From Roseicella aerolata (GTDB lineage: Bacteria > Pseudomonadota > Alphaproteobacteria > Acetobacterales > Acetobacteraceae): a DNA stretch of 64,000 nucleotides. Of this stretch, positions 1 to 9,178 are shown piece after piece; position 1 is the first letter of the stretch, and each line of letters opens with the position of its first letter. The notes below the pieces were generated by a model. The model worked only from the letters and a program-made list of their open reading frames with translations. It was not told the origin of the DNA and did not search any database. Both the position numbers and the translations under genes were made by a program. The DNA is taken from assembly GCF_020523605.1 (NCBI RefSeq), contig NZ_JAJAQI010000010.1, forward strand, positions 88,411 to 152,410, given 5' to 3'.

Positions 1-1
1 A

Positions 2-199
2 GTCCCGCGGATCGAGGCGCGCAAGCGCGCCTTCGCCGGGGTGAAGGGCGAGATCCCCTCGCCGCTGAACCCGCCCTCCGGCTGCCATTTCCATCCGCGC
101 TGCCCCTTCGCGATGGAGCGCTGCAAGGCCGAGAGGCCGGCGCTGAGGGAGATCGCGCCCGGCCATCGCAGCGCCTGCCACCTGAACGACGCGGCATGA
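2..199 (+). CDS. Oligopeptide/dipeptide ABC transporter ATP-binding protein, C-terminal end (partial)
   Basis: Only the last 65 codons are present; the gene starts before the window. The peptide contains the proline-rich [19 protein letters not shown] segment with further cysteines (PFAMERC), which is the oligo_HPY C-terminal extension found on OppD/OppF and DppD/DppF ATPases. In this family the extension follows the nucleotide-binding domain of the cytoplasmic ATPase that powers peptide import. Whether this is the D- or F-type subunit cannot be told from the tail. Its stop overlaps the start of the following small lipoprotein gene by an ATGA junction, so the two are probably co-transcribed. 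Confidence 0.85.
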   Translation, partial: VPRIEARKRAFAGVKGEIPSPLNPPSGCHFHPRCPFAMERCKAERPALREIAPGHRSACHLNDAA

Positions 200-321
200 G
201 GCGGGCGGGGGCCGTGCTGCTGCTGCTCGCGCTCGCCGCCTGTGCCGGCGGCGGGACGAGCGGACCCTATCTCGGCGGTTCGCTGGGCGGCAGCATCCGT
301 GAGGATGCCCGCACGCGGTGA
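196..321 (+). CDS. Small putative lipoprotein, 41 aa
   Basis: A short reading frame starts on the ATGA that ends the ABC ATPase. It encodes two Arg residues, a hydrophobic leucine/alanine stretch and a lipobox-like LAAC with the cysteine at residue 16, followed by a short Gly/Ser-rich mature part of about 26 residues. This is the pattern of a signal peptidase II lipoprotein, but the mature part matches nothing I recognise. Translational coupling to the transporter gene supports it being real. It could still be a chance frame, because no conserved domain is visible. Confidence 0.5.
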   Translation: MRRAGAVLLLLALAACAGGGTSGPYLGGSLGGSIREDARTR

Positions 322-577
322 CGGCGGCTCTGCACCGCGGCCTGGGCCGCGGGCCGCATTCAGGGACCCCATCGACGTTGCGCAGCAACCTCAAGGGGAA
401 CCCGCCGCGGCCTCAGCCGCCAAAGGCGGCTCCAGGTCAGGACTTCCGCCGGTCGGCCTGAACACAGCCGGCCACAGGCATCCGGATGGGCCCGGTCCAG
501 GACCGGCGCCCGCCCATCCGCGGTCCTCTTCAGGGTTCCGGACGCCTTGCCGCGCGATCGGTGCTGACCGGCAGGGC
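322..577. other. Intergenic region, no gene seen
   Basis: This stretch lies between the lipoprotein gene and the end of the convergent MFS gene. The long frames crossing it have low-complexity Arg/Pro/Gly composition typical of GC-rich shadow frames. I see no RNA gene or clear terminator. Confidence 0.5.
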
Positions 578-1741
578 TCAGCGCGCCCGCGCCGCCGCCA
601 GGAAGGCCGCCGCGCCGAGCAGCGCAAGCCCGGCCAGCAGCCAGGGCACCGGCCCGTAGCCGCCCGCGCCTTCCCAGATCAGCGCGATCAGCACCGGCGC
701 GGCGGTCCGCGGCAGCACGGTCGCCACGCTCAGCGCGCCGGTGATGGTGCCATAGCCCTCGCGCCCCAGGATCTCGGCGACGCCTGCGGCGCGCACGATG
801 GTCATCAGCCCATCCGCGATCGCCCAGCACAGGGCGTAGAGCACCAGCCAGCCGAGATCCGGCGGCGCCAGCGCCAGGACCAGCATGCCGAAGGGCGTCA
901 GCAGGGTCGCCAGCCGCCCGACGCCGCGCATGGTCACCCGCCCGCCAAGGGAGAACAGCACCAGCCGCGCCGCCACCTGGAAGGGGCCGTGCAGCGCGAC
1001 GACCAGCAGGACCGAGGCCTCGGGCAGCCCGCGCTCCCGCAGCAGCGGGATGGCATGGGCGCCCAGGCCGATGCCGATGAAGGCATGCGCCGCGAAGCAG
1101 GCGGCGAGGCCGAGGAAGGCCGGCCGCCGCACCGCCGCGCGCAGGCTGAAGCCGCCCTGCGTGGCGGTGGCCGCGCGCGGCGGTGCCGCCGGCAGCAGCC
1201 AGAGGGCGAGCAGGCCGGGGATCACCTGCAGGGCGGCCAGCGCCAGCAGCGCCCCGCGCCAGCCCAGGCCCGCGATCAGTGCGGCGCCGAGCGGGACGAA
1301 GACGGTGCCGGTGAAGCCGGTGATGAAGGTGATGCCGGTGATGGTTCGGTTCGGATCACGCGCCGCGGTCACCACCACCGCCATGGCCGGCCCCCAGAGC
1401 GCCGCGGCCTGCGCCAGCCCCATGCCGGCCCAGAGCGCCCAGTACAGCAGGAGGCTCTCCGTGGCCGACCACAGCGCCAGCAGCGCCGCGCCGAGCCAGG
1501 CACCCCAGGCCAGCATCCGCCGCCCGCCATGCCGGTCCACATGCTGCCCGACGGGAACGGCGGCGAGGCCGGAGACGAGCAGGGCGAGGGTCAGCCCGGC
1601 ATTGATCTCCGCCCGCGACCAGCCGAGTTCCGCCTCCATCGGCGCGCCGAAGAGCGGGAAGACGGAGAAGAGGGTGCCCCAGCCGATGGTCTGCCCGATG
1701 GCGATGCAGAGGAGGAGGCGGGTATCGGCGGACCAGCTCAA
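578..1741 (-). CDS. MFS transporter
   Basis: A 387-residue integral membrane protein with about twelve hydrophobic segments and Gly/Pro-rich helices of the major facilitator superfamily. The loop after helix 2 carries the DRHGGRR signature (the D-R-x-G-R-R motif A between TM2 and TM3), here following PVGQHVDRHGG. The substrate cannot be deduced; the overall look is that of MFS drug/metabolite permeases. The best-fitting start is a TTG, because the next in-frame Met lies after the first helix and an upstream ATG is in another frame and closed by a stop. No obvious partner gene lies next to it. Confidence 0.8.
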   Translation of the reverse strand: MSWSADTRLLLCIAIGQTIGWGTLFSVFPLFGAPMEAELGWSRAEINAGLTLALLVSGLAAVPVGQHVDRHGGRRMLAWGAWLGAALLALWSATESLLLYWALWAGMGLAQAAALWGPAMAVVVTAARDPNRTITGITFITGFTGTVFVPLGAALIAGLGWRGALLALAALQVIPGLLALWLLPAAPPRAATATQGGFSLRAAVRRPAFLGLAACFAAHAFIGIGLGAHAIPLLRERGLPEASVLLVVALHGPFQVAARLVLFSLGGRVTMRGVGRLATLLTPFGMLVLALAPPDLGWLVLYALCWAIADGLMTIVRAAGVAEILGREGYGTITGALSVATVLPRTAAPVLIALIWEGAGGYGPVPWLLAGLALLGAAAFLAAARAR

Positions 1742-1961
1742 GGGATGGCGGTCCGCATAAAGGGGCCTGCCGGTCTGGAAGGGGCATGGGGCGAGCCCGT
1801 ATGGCCAGGCCTCATGCCTCGCTCATGACATGCTGGCGCATGTTGTCATGCCTCAAACGCCGGCGGCCCTCCGGGCCTTGGTTTCGCGGCCCTTGCCGTG
1901 GCATGCCTTCGCGCGCTCGGCCCGGTCCGCGGGCCGCAGGTCGGGACGTCATAGCCAGTGA

Positions 1962-2783
1962 TCAGACGGTAAACTGTTCCGCGATGATTCGCTCGGACAG
2001 CCCATGGTCCGGGTCGAAGAGCAGGGTCAGGCTCACCCCCCGGTCCTCCCGCACCTCCACCCGGCGGACATCGCGCACCTCGGTATAGTCGGCCACGGCC
2101 GCGACCGGCCGCTTCTCTGCCTCCAGGATCTCGAACACCACCTCAGCCTCCCCCGGCAGCAGCGCGCCGCGCCAGCGCCGCGGGCGGAAGGCGGAGATCG
2201 GGGTCAGCGGCAGCAGGTTGGCGCCCAGCGGCACGATCGGCCCATGCGCCGAGAGGTTGTAGGCGGTGCTCCCCGCCGGGGTGGAGACCAGCACGCCATC
2301 GCAGATCAACTCCGGCAGCCGTACCTTGCCATCCACCAGGATGCGCACCTTGGCGGCCTGGCGCGTCTCCCGCAGCAGGGAGACCTCGTTGATCGCCAGC
2401 GCCTCGGCGACGCCGCCGATCTCGGTGCTGGCGCGCATGCGCAAGGGGTGCAGCACGGCGGCCTGCGCCGCGGCCAGCCGCTCCTCCAGCCCGTCCTCCC
2501 GGAACTCGTTCATCAGGAAGCCGACGCTGCCGCAATTCATCCCATAGACCGGGATGTTGTGGCCGAGCCAGCGGTGCTGCGTCTCCAGCATGCAGCCATC
2601 GCCGCCGAGCGAGACGATGGCCGCCGCCTGCTCCGTCGGCACCTCCCCGTAGCGCGCCACCAGCCTTGCCTTGGCGGCGCGCGCCACCTGCGTCGCCGCC
2701 GCGTGGAAGGCGATGCGGCCGCGGACATCCTCGGGCCGCAGCGGCGCGGGCTGCGGAAAGGGCAGGGGGGTGATGTCGTTCAC
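1962..2783 (-). CDS. nadK: NAD kinase
   Basis: Cytoplasmic kinase that phosphorylates NAD to NADP. The protein carries the hallmark GGDG of the active site ([11 protein letters not shown]) and the conserved [14 protein letters not shown] and [19 protein letters not shown] blocks of the family. I chose the GTG at 2783, which begins [10 protein letters not shown] longer frame upstream reads through a 27-bp tandem repeat belonging to the preceding hydrolase gene and gives an unlikely repetitive N-terminus. The start lies 7 bp after the hydrolase stop, so the two are in one operon. About 273 residues, slightly longer than typical alphaproteobacterial NadK. Confidence 0.9.
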   Translation of the reverse strand: MNDITPLPFPQPAPLRPEDVRGRIAFHAAATQVARAAKARLVARYGEVPTEQAAAIVSLGGDGCMLETQHRWLGHNIPVYGMNCGSVGFLMNEFREDGLEERLAAAQAAVLHPLRMRASTEIGGVAEALAINEVSLLRETRQAAKVRILVDGKVRLPELICDGVLVSTPAGSTAYNLSAHGPIVPLGANLLPLTPISAFRPRRWRGALLPGEAEVVFEILEAEKRPVAAVADYTEVRDVRRVEVREDRGVSLTLLFDPDHGLSERIIAEQFTV

Positions 2784-2790
2784 GCGGCGC

Positions 2791-3771
2791 TCACGGCGCG
2801 ACCGGCCTGCCAGCGCGATCGGGATCCACGCGCCGGGCGGCAGCATCGGGATCCACGCGCCGGGCGGCGCCATCGGGATCCACACGCCTGGCGGCAGCAT
2901 CGGGATCCACGCGCCTCGCGGCGCCATCGAGATCCACGCGCCTCGCGGCGCGATGCTCCAGCACCGGCATGTCCCGCCGCACCCGCGCCGTCACCGCCCG
3001 GTCGATCCGCGCCGTCGCCCAGCCGATGCCGTCCGAGACCTTGGCCACCACATGCCCCCAAGGGTCGGCCACCAGCGAATGGCCATAGACCGAGCGCGCC
3101 GCCCCCCGCTCCTCATACTGGCCGGAGGAGGCGGCGGCGAGGATCCAGCACTGGCTCTCGATCGCCCGCGCCCGCATCAGGACCTCCCAATGGTCCTTGC
3201 CGGTCTGGAGCGTGAAGTTGGAGGGCACGAAGATCGCCTCTGCCCCCAGTCTGCGCAGCGCCAGGTACTGCTCGGCGAAGCGGATGTCGTAGCAGATGGT
3301 GCAGCCGAAGGTGATGCCGCCCGCATCGAAGGTCACAAGCCGGTCGCCCGCGCCGTAGAGCGCGCTCTCGCGATAGCCGGTGCCGTCCGGGCCGGTGATG
3401 TCGAAAAGGTGGATCTTGCGGTAGCGGGCGATCTCCCGACCCTCGGGGTCGAAGACAAGGGTTGTGTTGAACAGCTTCTCCCCGCCATCCTCGATGATCG
3501 AGCCGCCATGGACATGGATGCCATGGGTCCGGGCGAGGCCGCGCAACAGCTCATAGGCCGGCCCGCCCGGCTCGCCGGAGCCCTCGGGCGGCAAAATCTC
3601 CGCCGCCGCGCGCCGGCTGTCCCGCCCGCCGCCCAGATTGGTCCAGGTCTCGGGCAGGGTGACGAGGTTCGGCCGGTCGGCCTCGACCGCCGCCTCGATC
3701 AGGCGGCGCGCCTGGTCGAGATTCGCCGCCTTGTCCGAGCCCTGGTTCATCTGGATGACGCTGACGCGCAT
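2791..3771 (-). CDS. Carbon-nitrogen hydrolase (nitrilase superfamily) with a tandem-repeat C-terminal tail
   Basis: A Nit-type amidase of 326 residues. The Glu-Lys-Cys catalytic triad is visible as E41 (TLPETW), K119 (YRKIHLFD) and C160 (CTICYD). Family members hydrolyse C-N bonds of small amides, for example deaminated glutathione or omega-amides; the exact substrate is unknown. The start is the ATG at 3771, preceded by GGAGG. The catalytic domain ends near residue 275 (MPVLEHR). The remaining 50 or so residues are five copies of a nine-residue unit of the type RRVDPDAAA, encoded by a perfect-length 27-bp minisatellite. This tail is not a normal feature of the family. The gene sits between a small membrane-protein gene and nadK, all on the minus strand. 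Confidence 0.85.
   Translation of the reverse strand: MRVSVIQMNQGSDKAANLDQARRLIEAAVEADRPNLVTLPETWTNLGGGRDSRRAAAEILPPEGSGEPGGPAYELLRGLARTHGIHVHGGSIIEDGGEKLFNTTLVFDPEGREIARYRKIHLFDITGPDGTGYRESALYGAGDRLVTFDAGGITFGCTICYDIRFAEQYLALRRLGAEAIFVPSNFTLQTGKDHWEVLMRARAIESQCWILAAASSGQYEERGAARSVYGHSLVADPWGHVVAKVSDGIGWATARIDRAVTARVRRDMPVLEHRAARRVDLDGAARRVDPDAAARRVDPDGAARRVDPDAAARRVDPDRAGRPVAP
2821..2955. repeat. 27-bp tandem repeat, five units, inside the hydrolase gene
   Basis: Five consecutive 27-bp units occupy 2821-2847, 2848-2874, 2875-2901, 2902-2928 and 2929-2955. The unit begins GGGATCCACGCGCC on the plus strand and varies mainly at positions 10, 15-16 and 22-24. Because 27 is a multiple of three, copy-number changes would keep the hydrolase in frame. 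A degenerate sixth unit may precede 2821. Confidence 0.95.
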
Positions 3772-3857
3772 GCGAGCCGATCCTCCCAATACCGGGCACT
3801 CAACCCTGCCGGCGCGGCCGGGGCAAGGCAGGCATGGCCGCGGCCCGCCGGGGGGCC

Positions 3858-4247
3858 TCAGCGCCGGCGGTCGCCCGGCCAGTCCAGCCGCGGCTCGGCG
3901 CGGCCGCCGCGCGGGCTCTCCGGCCAGGCGGGCGGCGGCGGGACGGGGGGCGAGACGCGCGGCGCCTCCTCCACCGCCCGGCTGCGGCCGGGCAGGTCCA
4001 CCCAGTCATCGGCCGCGGCCCGGCGCGGCGCGCCGGAGAGCTGCAGCGACAGGCTGCGGATCTCGGCCTGGATCTCGTCGAGCTGCGCCTCGATCGAATC
4101 GAGCCGGCCCTTCAGCCCGAAGACGCTGAAGGGCATCAGCAGATAGGCAAGGCCGGCGAGCAGGAGGAGAAGCAGGGCGAGCAACCCCGTCCACTCCGGC
4201 AGGCCAGGGATGGCGAGCCGCGATGCGAGCTCCTGCAACAGGCCCAT
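3858..4247 (-). CDS. Single-pass membrane protein with coiled coil, function unknown
   Basis: A 129-residue protein. A strongly hydrophobic helix rich in leucine (TGLLALLLLLLAGLAYLL) spans roughly residues 20-38. A short heptad-like segment follows (residues 46-70, LDSIEAQLDEIQAEIRSLS) and then a proline- and arginine-rich tail. The layout suggests an inner-membrane anchor with a cytoplasmic coiled coil. I do not recognise the family. It lies upstream of the hydrolase and nadK in the same direction, with a gap of about 86 bp to the hydrolase start, so it may lead that operon. Confidence 0.6.
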   Translation of the reverse strand: MGLLQELASRLAIPGLPEWTGLLALLLLLLAGLAYLLMPFSVFGLKGRLDSIEAQLDEIQAEIRSLSLQLSGAPRRAAADDWVDLPGRSRAVEEAPRVSPPVPPPPAWPESPRGGRAEPRLDWPGDRRR

Positions 4248-4335
4248 GGGGCAATCACCTCGGCTGTCACCCCGCGGGAGAGGGCGGGGCGCTGCAATGA
4301 TAGGGCATCCGGCCGGGACGGCTGCCCCGGCGGCG

Positions 4336-5328
4336 TCAGCCGCCGGTCACGCTCATGTGCCGGCCGACCGCGGGGCGGTTATGGCGACGGTCGATGATGA
4401 AGTCATGGCCTTTCGGCTTCCGGGCGATCGCCGCCTCGATCGCGGCCCTGAGCGCCGCGTCGTCCACCGAGGGGTCGCGCAGCAGCGGGCGGAAATCCGC
4501 CGCATCCTCCTGGCCCAGGCACATGTAGAGCGTGCCGGTGCAGGTGAGCCTGACGCGGTTGCAGCTTTCGCAGAAATTATGGGTCATCGGCGTGATGAAG
4601 CCGATGCGCCGCCCCGTCTCCCTCACCGTGTAGTACCGGGCGGGCCCGCCGGTGCGGTAATCCGTGTCCTCCAGCGTCCAGTGCTCGCGCAGCCGCGAGC
4701 GGACGAGGGAGAGCGGCAGGTACTGGTCCGTGCGGTCCTCGTTGATCTCGCCCATCGGCATGGTCTCGATCAGGCAGAGGTCGAAGCCATGCTCGCCGCA
4801 CCAGGCCAGCAGGCGGTCATACTCACCCTCATTCACGCCCTTGAGCGCGACGGCGTTGATCTTGATGGCGAGTCCCGCCGCCTTGGCGGCGAAGATGCCG
4901 TCCAGCGTCTTCTCGATCTCGCCCCAGCGGGTCAGCGCCTTGAAGGTGGCCGGGTCCAGCGTGTCGAGCGAGACATTGATGCGCCGGACGCCCGCCGCAT
5001 ACAGATCCCCCGCCATATGGGCGAGCTGGGTGCCGTTGGTGGTGACCGTCAGCTCTCTGAGCCCGCCAGCTCCTATGCGGCCGCCGAGGCTGCGGAAGAG
5101 GGAGATCACGTTCTTCCGCACCAGCGGCTCGCCGCCCGTGAGGCGGATCTTCTCGACGCCAAGCCCGATGAAGGCACCGCAGAGCCGGTCCAGCTCCTCG
5201 AGCGTCAGCACCTCCCGCTTCGGCAGGAAGGTCATGTCCTCCGCCATGCAGTAGACGCAGCGGAGGTCGCAGCGATCGGTCACCGAGACGCGGAGGTAGG
5301 AGATCCGCCGGCCGAACGGATCGATCAT
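4336..5328 (-). CDS. moaA: GTP 3',8-cyclase MoaA
   Basis: Radical SAM enzyme for the first step of molybdenum cofactor synthesis, converting GTP to 3',8-cyclo-GTP. The N-terminal cluster motif C20-x3-C24-x2-C27 ([10 protein letters not shown]) binds the SAM-cleaving [4Fe-4S]. The C-terminal [13 protein letters not shown] segment supplies ligands for the second cluster. The protein ends in the Gly-Gly tail required for activity in this family. Its length of 330 residues matches MoaA. The ATG at 5328 begins MIDPFGRR and has GGGGA at good spacing; an ATG nine bases upstream is an alternative. A moaB/mogA-type gene lies far away at 56.2 kb, so the pathway genes are dispersed. Confidence 0.95.
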   Translation of the reverse strand: MIDPFGRRISYLRVSVTDRCDLRCVYCMAEDMTFLPKREVLTLEELDRLCGAFIGLGVEKIRLTGGEPLVRKNVISLFRSLGGRIGAGGLRELTVTTNGTQLAHMAGDLYAAGVRRINVSLDTLDPATFKALTRWGEIEKTLDGIFAAKAAGLAIKINAVALKGVNEGEYDRLLAWCGEHGFDLCLIETMPMGEINEDRTDQYLPLSLVRSRLREHWTLEDTDYRTGGPARYYTVRETGRRIGFITPMTHNFCESCNRVRLTCTGTLYMCLGQEDAADFRPLLRDPSVDDAALRAAIEAAIARKPKGHDFIIDRRHNRPAVGRHMSVTGG

Positions 5329-5453
5329 GGACGGCATTCCCCGACAGGAAGTGGACGCTTCCGGCCCATTTGGTCCCCAACCCCCTGGCGCCGCAAGTCC
5401 CCCGGGCCGGCCCGGGGCGCGGGGCAGCCCCCCTGCCAGGGCGGGACCCGCGG

Positions 5454-5630
5454 TCAATGTTCCGGCTCGATCACCTCCAGCTCCACCACGGCGGCATTGA
5501 TCAGCAGCTTGCCGGCATGCTCGAAATTCACGGTGATCCGGTCGCCGATGACGGACTGGACCTGGCCTTCGCCCCAATCCGGCCGCTCCGGATGGCGCAC
5601 GCGCATGCCGGGTTCGATGAGGCTTGGCAC
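5454..5630 (-). CDS. DUF3553 family small protein
   Basis: A 58-residue protein with the compact pattern [18 protein letters not shown], followed by a [11 protein letters not shown] segment. This matches the DUF3553 family, small proteins common in alphaproteobacteria and resembling the basic fold at the C-terminus of some UvrD-like helicases. The GTG at 5630 is chosen because AGGGA precedes it at six bases; the longer upstream frame is Arg-rich shadow sequence. The function is unknown. The gene is transcribed away from chpT. Confidence 0.75.
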   Translation of the reverse strand: MPSLIEPGMRVRHPERPDWGEGQVQSVIGDRITVNFEHAGKLLINAAVVELEVIEPEH

Positions 5631-5820
5631 GGGTCTTCCCTGTTCCGTGTGTTGCGTAAGCGGTTCGTTAATGGCCTTTATTCTAGACCGGATCGCCGGC
5701 CGGACCGAATGCGCCAGCATCCGGCGCCGGAGAGTGTCACCCACCCGCCGCTGCTGCCGGCGGCGTTCGCGGCCGAACGCCCTCTGCCGCAGCCGGCCCC
5801 GCGCCTGACAGGACCGGCCG

Positions 5821-6432
5821 ATGCGCCTGGATGCCCAGCTTGCCCGCCTCCTCTCCGCCCGGCTGTGCCATGATCTCGGCGGCGCGGTCGGCACGCTGTC
5901 CGGGACGCTCGACCTGGCGGGTGAGGGCGATGCGGAGATGCTCGGCCTCGCGCGGGATACCGCGGCCGGGCTGCGGGAGCGGCTGCGGCTCTATGCCGCC
6001 GCCTGGGGCGGGGCCGCGGAGGATGCCGATGGCGAGAGCCTCGCCCGGCTGCTGCGGAGCGCGCCTGCCTCGCCGCGCGTGCGCTTCCGGCTCGACCACC
6101 TGGCCGCGGGCGGGCTGCTGCCCGCCATCCTGGTGCCGCTGGCGCTGAACGCGGCGCTGCTCGGCGCGGAAGCCCTGCCGCGCGGCGGCACGGTCACGCT
6201 GGCTGGCTCGGCCGAGGACGGGCTGGTGGTCTGCCCGGAGGGGCATGGCGCCAGCTGGCCGGCCGGGCTGCTGGCCCTGCTCGGCGGCGGCCTGGCGGAG
6301 GCGCTGCAGGCAGGGCCGCGCCGCGTGGTCGCGCCGCTGCTGCTCGCCCTGGCGACGGAGGCGGGCTGGACGGTCTCGCTCGCCCATGGCGCAGCCGGGG
6401 GCGTGCCGCCCCTGCTGCTCGGCCCGGCCTGA
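5821..6432 (+). CDS. chpT: ChpT-like histidine phosphotransferase
   Basis: A 203-residue protein opening with a DHp-type helix whose motif LSARLCHDLGGAVGTLSG places the phospho-acceptor histidine at position 17. The rest resembles a degenerate ATPase-like domain without the usual N, G1 and G2 boxes. This is the architecture of ChpT, which in Caulobacter passes phosphate from CckA to CtrA and CpdR. Sequence drift is high, so the assignment rests on the H-box, the length and the position: directly upstream of the chemotaxis operon and 6 kb from ctrA. It may also connect to CheA or CheY. No cckA is in the window. Confidence 0.75.
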   Translation: MRLDAQLARLLSARLCHDLGGAVGTLSGTLDLAGEGDAEMLGLARDTAAGLRERLRLYAAAWGGAAEDADGESLARLLRSAPASPRVRFRLDHLAAGGLLPAILVPLALNAALLGAEALPRGGTVTLAGSAEDGLVVCPEGHGASWPAGLLALLGGGLAEALQAGPRRVVAPLLLALATEAGWTVSLAHGAAGGVPPLLLGPA

Positions 6433-6575
6433 GCCTCGTCCGCTTTACCGAATCTTCGTCCCCGCCGCGCCACTGTGCCGCCCACGCCCCGAAGGTGGCC
6501 GCGGCCCAGGCCCGGCGCCCGCCAGGGCCCTGCAACGCGGCATGCCCGGGCCGGGCATCGGAGCGAGGGACAAGG

Positions 6576-9158
6576 ATGGACGACCTGCTCGCTGACTTCC
6601 TGACCGAAACGCATGAGGGGCTGGTCGCACTGGACGCGGCGCTGGTGCGGCTGGAGCGCGCGCCCGAGGATGCCGCGACCCTCTCCGAGGTCTTCCGGAT
6701 CGTCCACACCATCAAGGGCACCTGCGGCTTCCTCGGCCTGTCGCGGCTGGAGGCGGTGGCGCATGCCGCCGAGAACCTCCTCGGCCGCTACCGGGACGGC
6801 ACGCGGGCGGTGACGCAGCAGGGCGTCTCGCTGATTCTCGGCGCGCTCGACCGCATCCGCGCCATTGTGGTGGGGCTCGAGGCGACGGGCGCCGAGCCGG
6901 CGGGCGAGGACGCGCCGCTGATCGCGCAGCTCAATGCCGAGGCAGAGGGGGCCGAGGCAGAGGGGGCCGAGGCGGACGGGCATGCCACGGCCCCGCCCGG
7001 GCCGGCGGCGATCGAGACCGATGAGCCGGAGGCCGGGCCCCTGCCGGAGCCCGTGCGCGCGGCCCCCCCGGCCCCGGCCGGGGCGGAGCCGGAGATGGCG
7101 CCGGCCGGCGGCGCCACGCCGCCGCAGACCATCCGCGTCTCGGTCGATGTGCTGGAAGACCTGATGATGCTGGTCTCCGAGCTGGTGCTCACCCGCAACC
7201 AGCTTCTCCAGCTCGCCCGCAGCCAGGGCGACAGCGCCTTCGCCGTGCCGCTGCAGCGCCTCTCGCACATCACCACCGACCTGCAGGAGGGGGTGATGAA
7301 GACGCGCATGCAGCCGATCGGCAATGCCTGGGCGAAGCTGCCGCGCCTGGTGCGCGACCTCGGCGTCGAACTCGGCAAGAAGATCGCGCTCGAGATGCGC
7401 GGTGCCGAGACCGAGCTGGACCGCCAGGTGCTGGAGCTGATCAAGGACCCGCTGACCCATATGGTCCGCAACAGCGCGGATCACGGGCTGGAGCGGCCGG
7501 AGGAGCGGCTGGCGGCGGGCAAGCCCGAGACCGGCCGCATCATGCTGAAGGCGCGGCATGAGGGCGGGCACATCATCATCGAGATCGGCGATGACGGCCG
7601 TGGCCTCAATGCCGAGCGGATCCGCCAGAAGGTCCTTGCCCAGGGCCTGGCGACCGAGGCCGAGCTGGCCGGGATGCCGGAGCGGGAGATCCACCGCTTC
7701 ATCTTCCGGCCCGGCTTCTCCACCGCCGCCGCCGTCACCGCCGTTTCCGGCCGCGGGGTCGGGATGGATGTGGTGAAGACGAACATGGAGCGGATCGGCG
7801 GCACCATCGACATCCGCTCGCGCGAAGGCCTTGGCACCGCCTTCGTCATCAAGATCCCCCTCACGCTCGCCATCGTCTCCGCCCTGATCGTGGAGGCCGG
7901 CGGCGAGCGCTTCGCCATCCCGCAGATCGGCGTGGTGGAGCTGGTGCGCGTCGGCGGGGAGGGCACGGCGCAGCTCGAGCGCATCAAGGACGCGCCGGTG
8001 CTGCGGCTGCGGGACCGGCTGTTGCCGCTGGTCAACCTCGCCGCGCTGCTGCGGCTCGAGCCGAAGGGCGAGGAGGCGAGCGGCTTCGTCGTGGTGACCC
8101 AGGTGGGTGGGCATGTCTTCGGCATCATCGTCGACCGGGTCTTCGACACGGAGGAGATCGTGGTGAAGCCGGTGGCGCCGATCCTGCGCCACGTGACCAT
8201 GTTCGGCGGCAACACCATCCTGGGCGATGGCAGCGTCATCATGATCCTCGATCCCAACGGGATCGCGCGCGCGACCGGTCTCGGCGCCGAGACCGGAGAG
8301 GTGGAGCCGGAGCGGGAGCCGGGACGCCCGGCGCATCTCCTGCAGTCGGATGCGAGCACGGCGCTGCTGCTCTTCCGCGCCGGCGACGCGGCGCCGAAGG
8401 CGGTGCCGCTCGGCCTGGTCGCGCGGCTGGAGGTGGTGGAGCGGGAGCGCATCGAGAGCGCGGGCGGAATGCCGCTGGTGCAGTATCGCGGCCGGCTGAT
8501 GCCGCTGGTCCCGCTCTCCGGCCACTGGGATGCCGGGATGGCGCCGGCGCGCCAGCCGGTGCTTGTCTTCAGCGATGGCGATCGCGCCATGGGACTGATG
8601 GTCGATGAGATCCTCGACGTGGTCGAGGCGCGGCTGACGGTGGATGCGGCCGGCGAGCGGCCGGGCTATCTCGGCAGCGTGGTGGTCGCCGGCCGGGTGA
8701 CCGAGCTGCTGGACACCGCCTGGTGGCTGCGCCAGGGGGGGGAGGACTGGTTCGGCGCGGCGGCGCGGGCGGAAGGCGCGGGGCGGCGCGTCCTGCTGGT
8801 CGAGGACAGCGCCTTCTTCCGCAGCCTCGTCGTCCCGGCCCTGGGCGCGGCCGGCTATGTCGTGACCGCCGTCGCGGATGCCGAGGAGGCGCTGCGGCTG
8901 CGCGATGCCGGCGCCGGCTTCGACGCAATCGTCTCCGATATCACCATGCCGGGCATGGATGGCTATGCGCTGGCGCGGGCGCTGCGGGACGGCGGGCCCT
9001 GGTGCGGCCTGCCGCTGATCGCGCTCACCGGCCGTGCCGGGCCCGAGGATATCGAGCGTGGGCGGGAGGCCGGCTTCACCGACTACGTGGCGAAATTCGA
9101 CCGGGCGGCGCTGCTGGAGAGTCTGGGCCAGTGCATCACGGCGCCGGTCGAAGCCTGA
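6576..9158 (+). CDS. cheA: Chemotaxis histidine kinase CheA, hybrid with two CheW-like domains and a receiver
   Basis: An 860-residue cytoplasmic kinase that phosphorylates CheY and CheB in response to receptor state. Domain order: HPt at about 1-105 with His44 (IVHTIKGTCGF); an Ala/Glu/Pro-rich linker including a 15-bp tandem repeat; dimerisation domain at about 183-245; ATPase at about 245-430 with MVRNSADHGLE, IGDDGRGL and SGRGVGMDVV; a CheW domain at about 432-565; a second CheW-like domain at about 594-718; and a C-terminal receiver at about 736-858 with Asp788. The start ATG has GGGA/AGG spacing upstream. It leads cheW-cheY-cheB-cheR in a tight operon. The receiver could act as a phosphate sink or an internal relay. 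Confidence 0.95.
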   Translation: MDDLLADFLTETHEGLVALDAALVRLERAPEDAATLSEVFRIVHTIKGTCGFLGLSRLEAVAHAAENLLGRYRDGTRAVTQQGVSLILGALDRIRAIVVGLEATGAEPAGEDAPLIAQLNAEAEGAEAEGAEADGHATAPPGPAAIETDEPEAGPLPEPVRAAPPAPAGAEPEMAPAGGATPPQTIRVSVDVLEDLMMLVSELVLTRNQLLQLARSQGDSAFAVPLQRLSHITTDLQEGVMKTRMQPIGNAWAKLPRLVRDLGVELGKKIALEMRGAETELDRQVLELIKDPLTHMVRNSADHGLERPEERLAAGKPETGRIMLKARHEGGHIIIEIGDDGRGLNAERIRQKVLAQGLATEAELAGMPEREIHRFIFRPGFSTAAAVTAVSGRGVGMDVVKTNMERIGGTIDIRSREGLGTAFVIKIPLTLAIVSALIVEAGGERFAIPQIGVVELVRVGGEGTAQLERIKDAPVLRLRDRLLPLVNLAALLRLEPKGEEASGFVVVTQVGGHVFGIIVDRVFDTEEIVVKPVAPILRHVTMFGGNTILGDGSVIMILDPNGIARATGLGAETGEVEPEREPGRPAHLLQSDASTALLLFRAGDAAPKAVPLGLVARLEVVERERIESAGGMPLVQYRGRLMPLVPLSGHWDAGMAPARQPVLVFSDGDRAMGLMVDEILDVVEARLTVDAAGERPGYLGSVVVAGRVTELLDTAWWLRQGGEDWFGAAARAEGAGRRVLLVEDSAFFRSLVVPALGAAGYVVTAVADAEEALRLRDAGAGFDAIVSDITMPGMDGYALARALRDGGPWCGLPLIALTGRAGPEDIERGREAGFTDYVAKFDRAALLESLGQCITAPVEA
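6936..6980 (+). repeat. 15-bp tandem repeat in the cheA linker, three units
   Basis: Three 15-bp units of the type GCCGAGGCAGAGGGG lie in frame and encode AEAEG-like pentapeptides in the linker between the HPt and dimerisation domains. The third unit differs at two bases. Linker length in CheA is generally tolerant of change. Confidence 0.85.
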
Positions 9159-9178
9159 GCGAGGGGAGAGAGAGAGCA

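Noticed and set aside
242..1828. Long plus-strand frame of 528 codons opposite the MFS gene
   Set aside because: It reads Arg/Gln/Pro/Gly-rich low-complexity sequence with no domain; the minus-strand frame has clear membrane helices and MFS motifs.
2784..2927. N-terminal extension of NadK through the tandem repeat
   Set aside because: The extension is only the minisatellite read in another frame; the GTG at 2783 gives a normal NadK and lies just after the hydrolase stop.
5621..5637. Sigma-54-like sequence TTGGCACGGGTCTTCC upstream of chpT
   Set aside because: The -12 element is not GC-matched and the sequence overlaps the start of the divergent DUF3553 gene; the similarity is probably chance.
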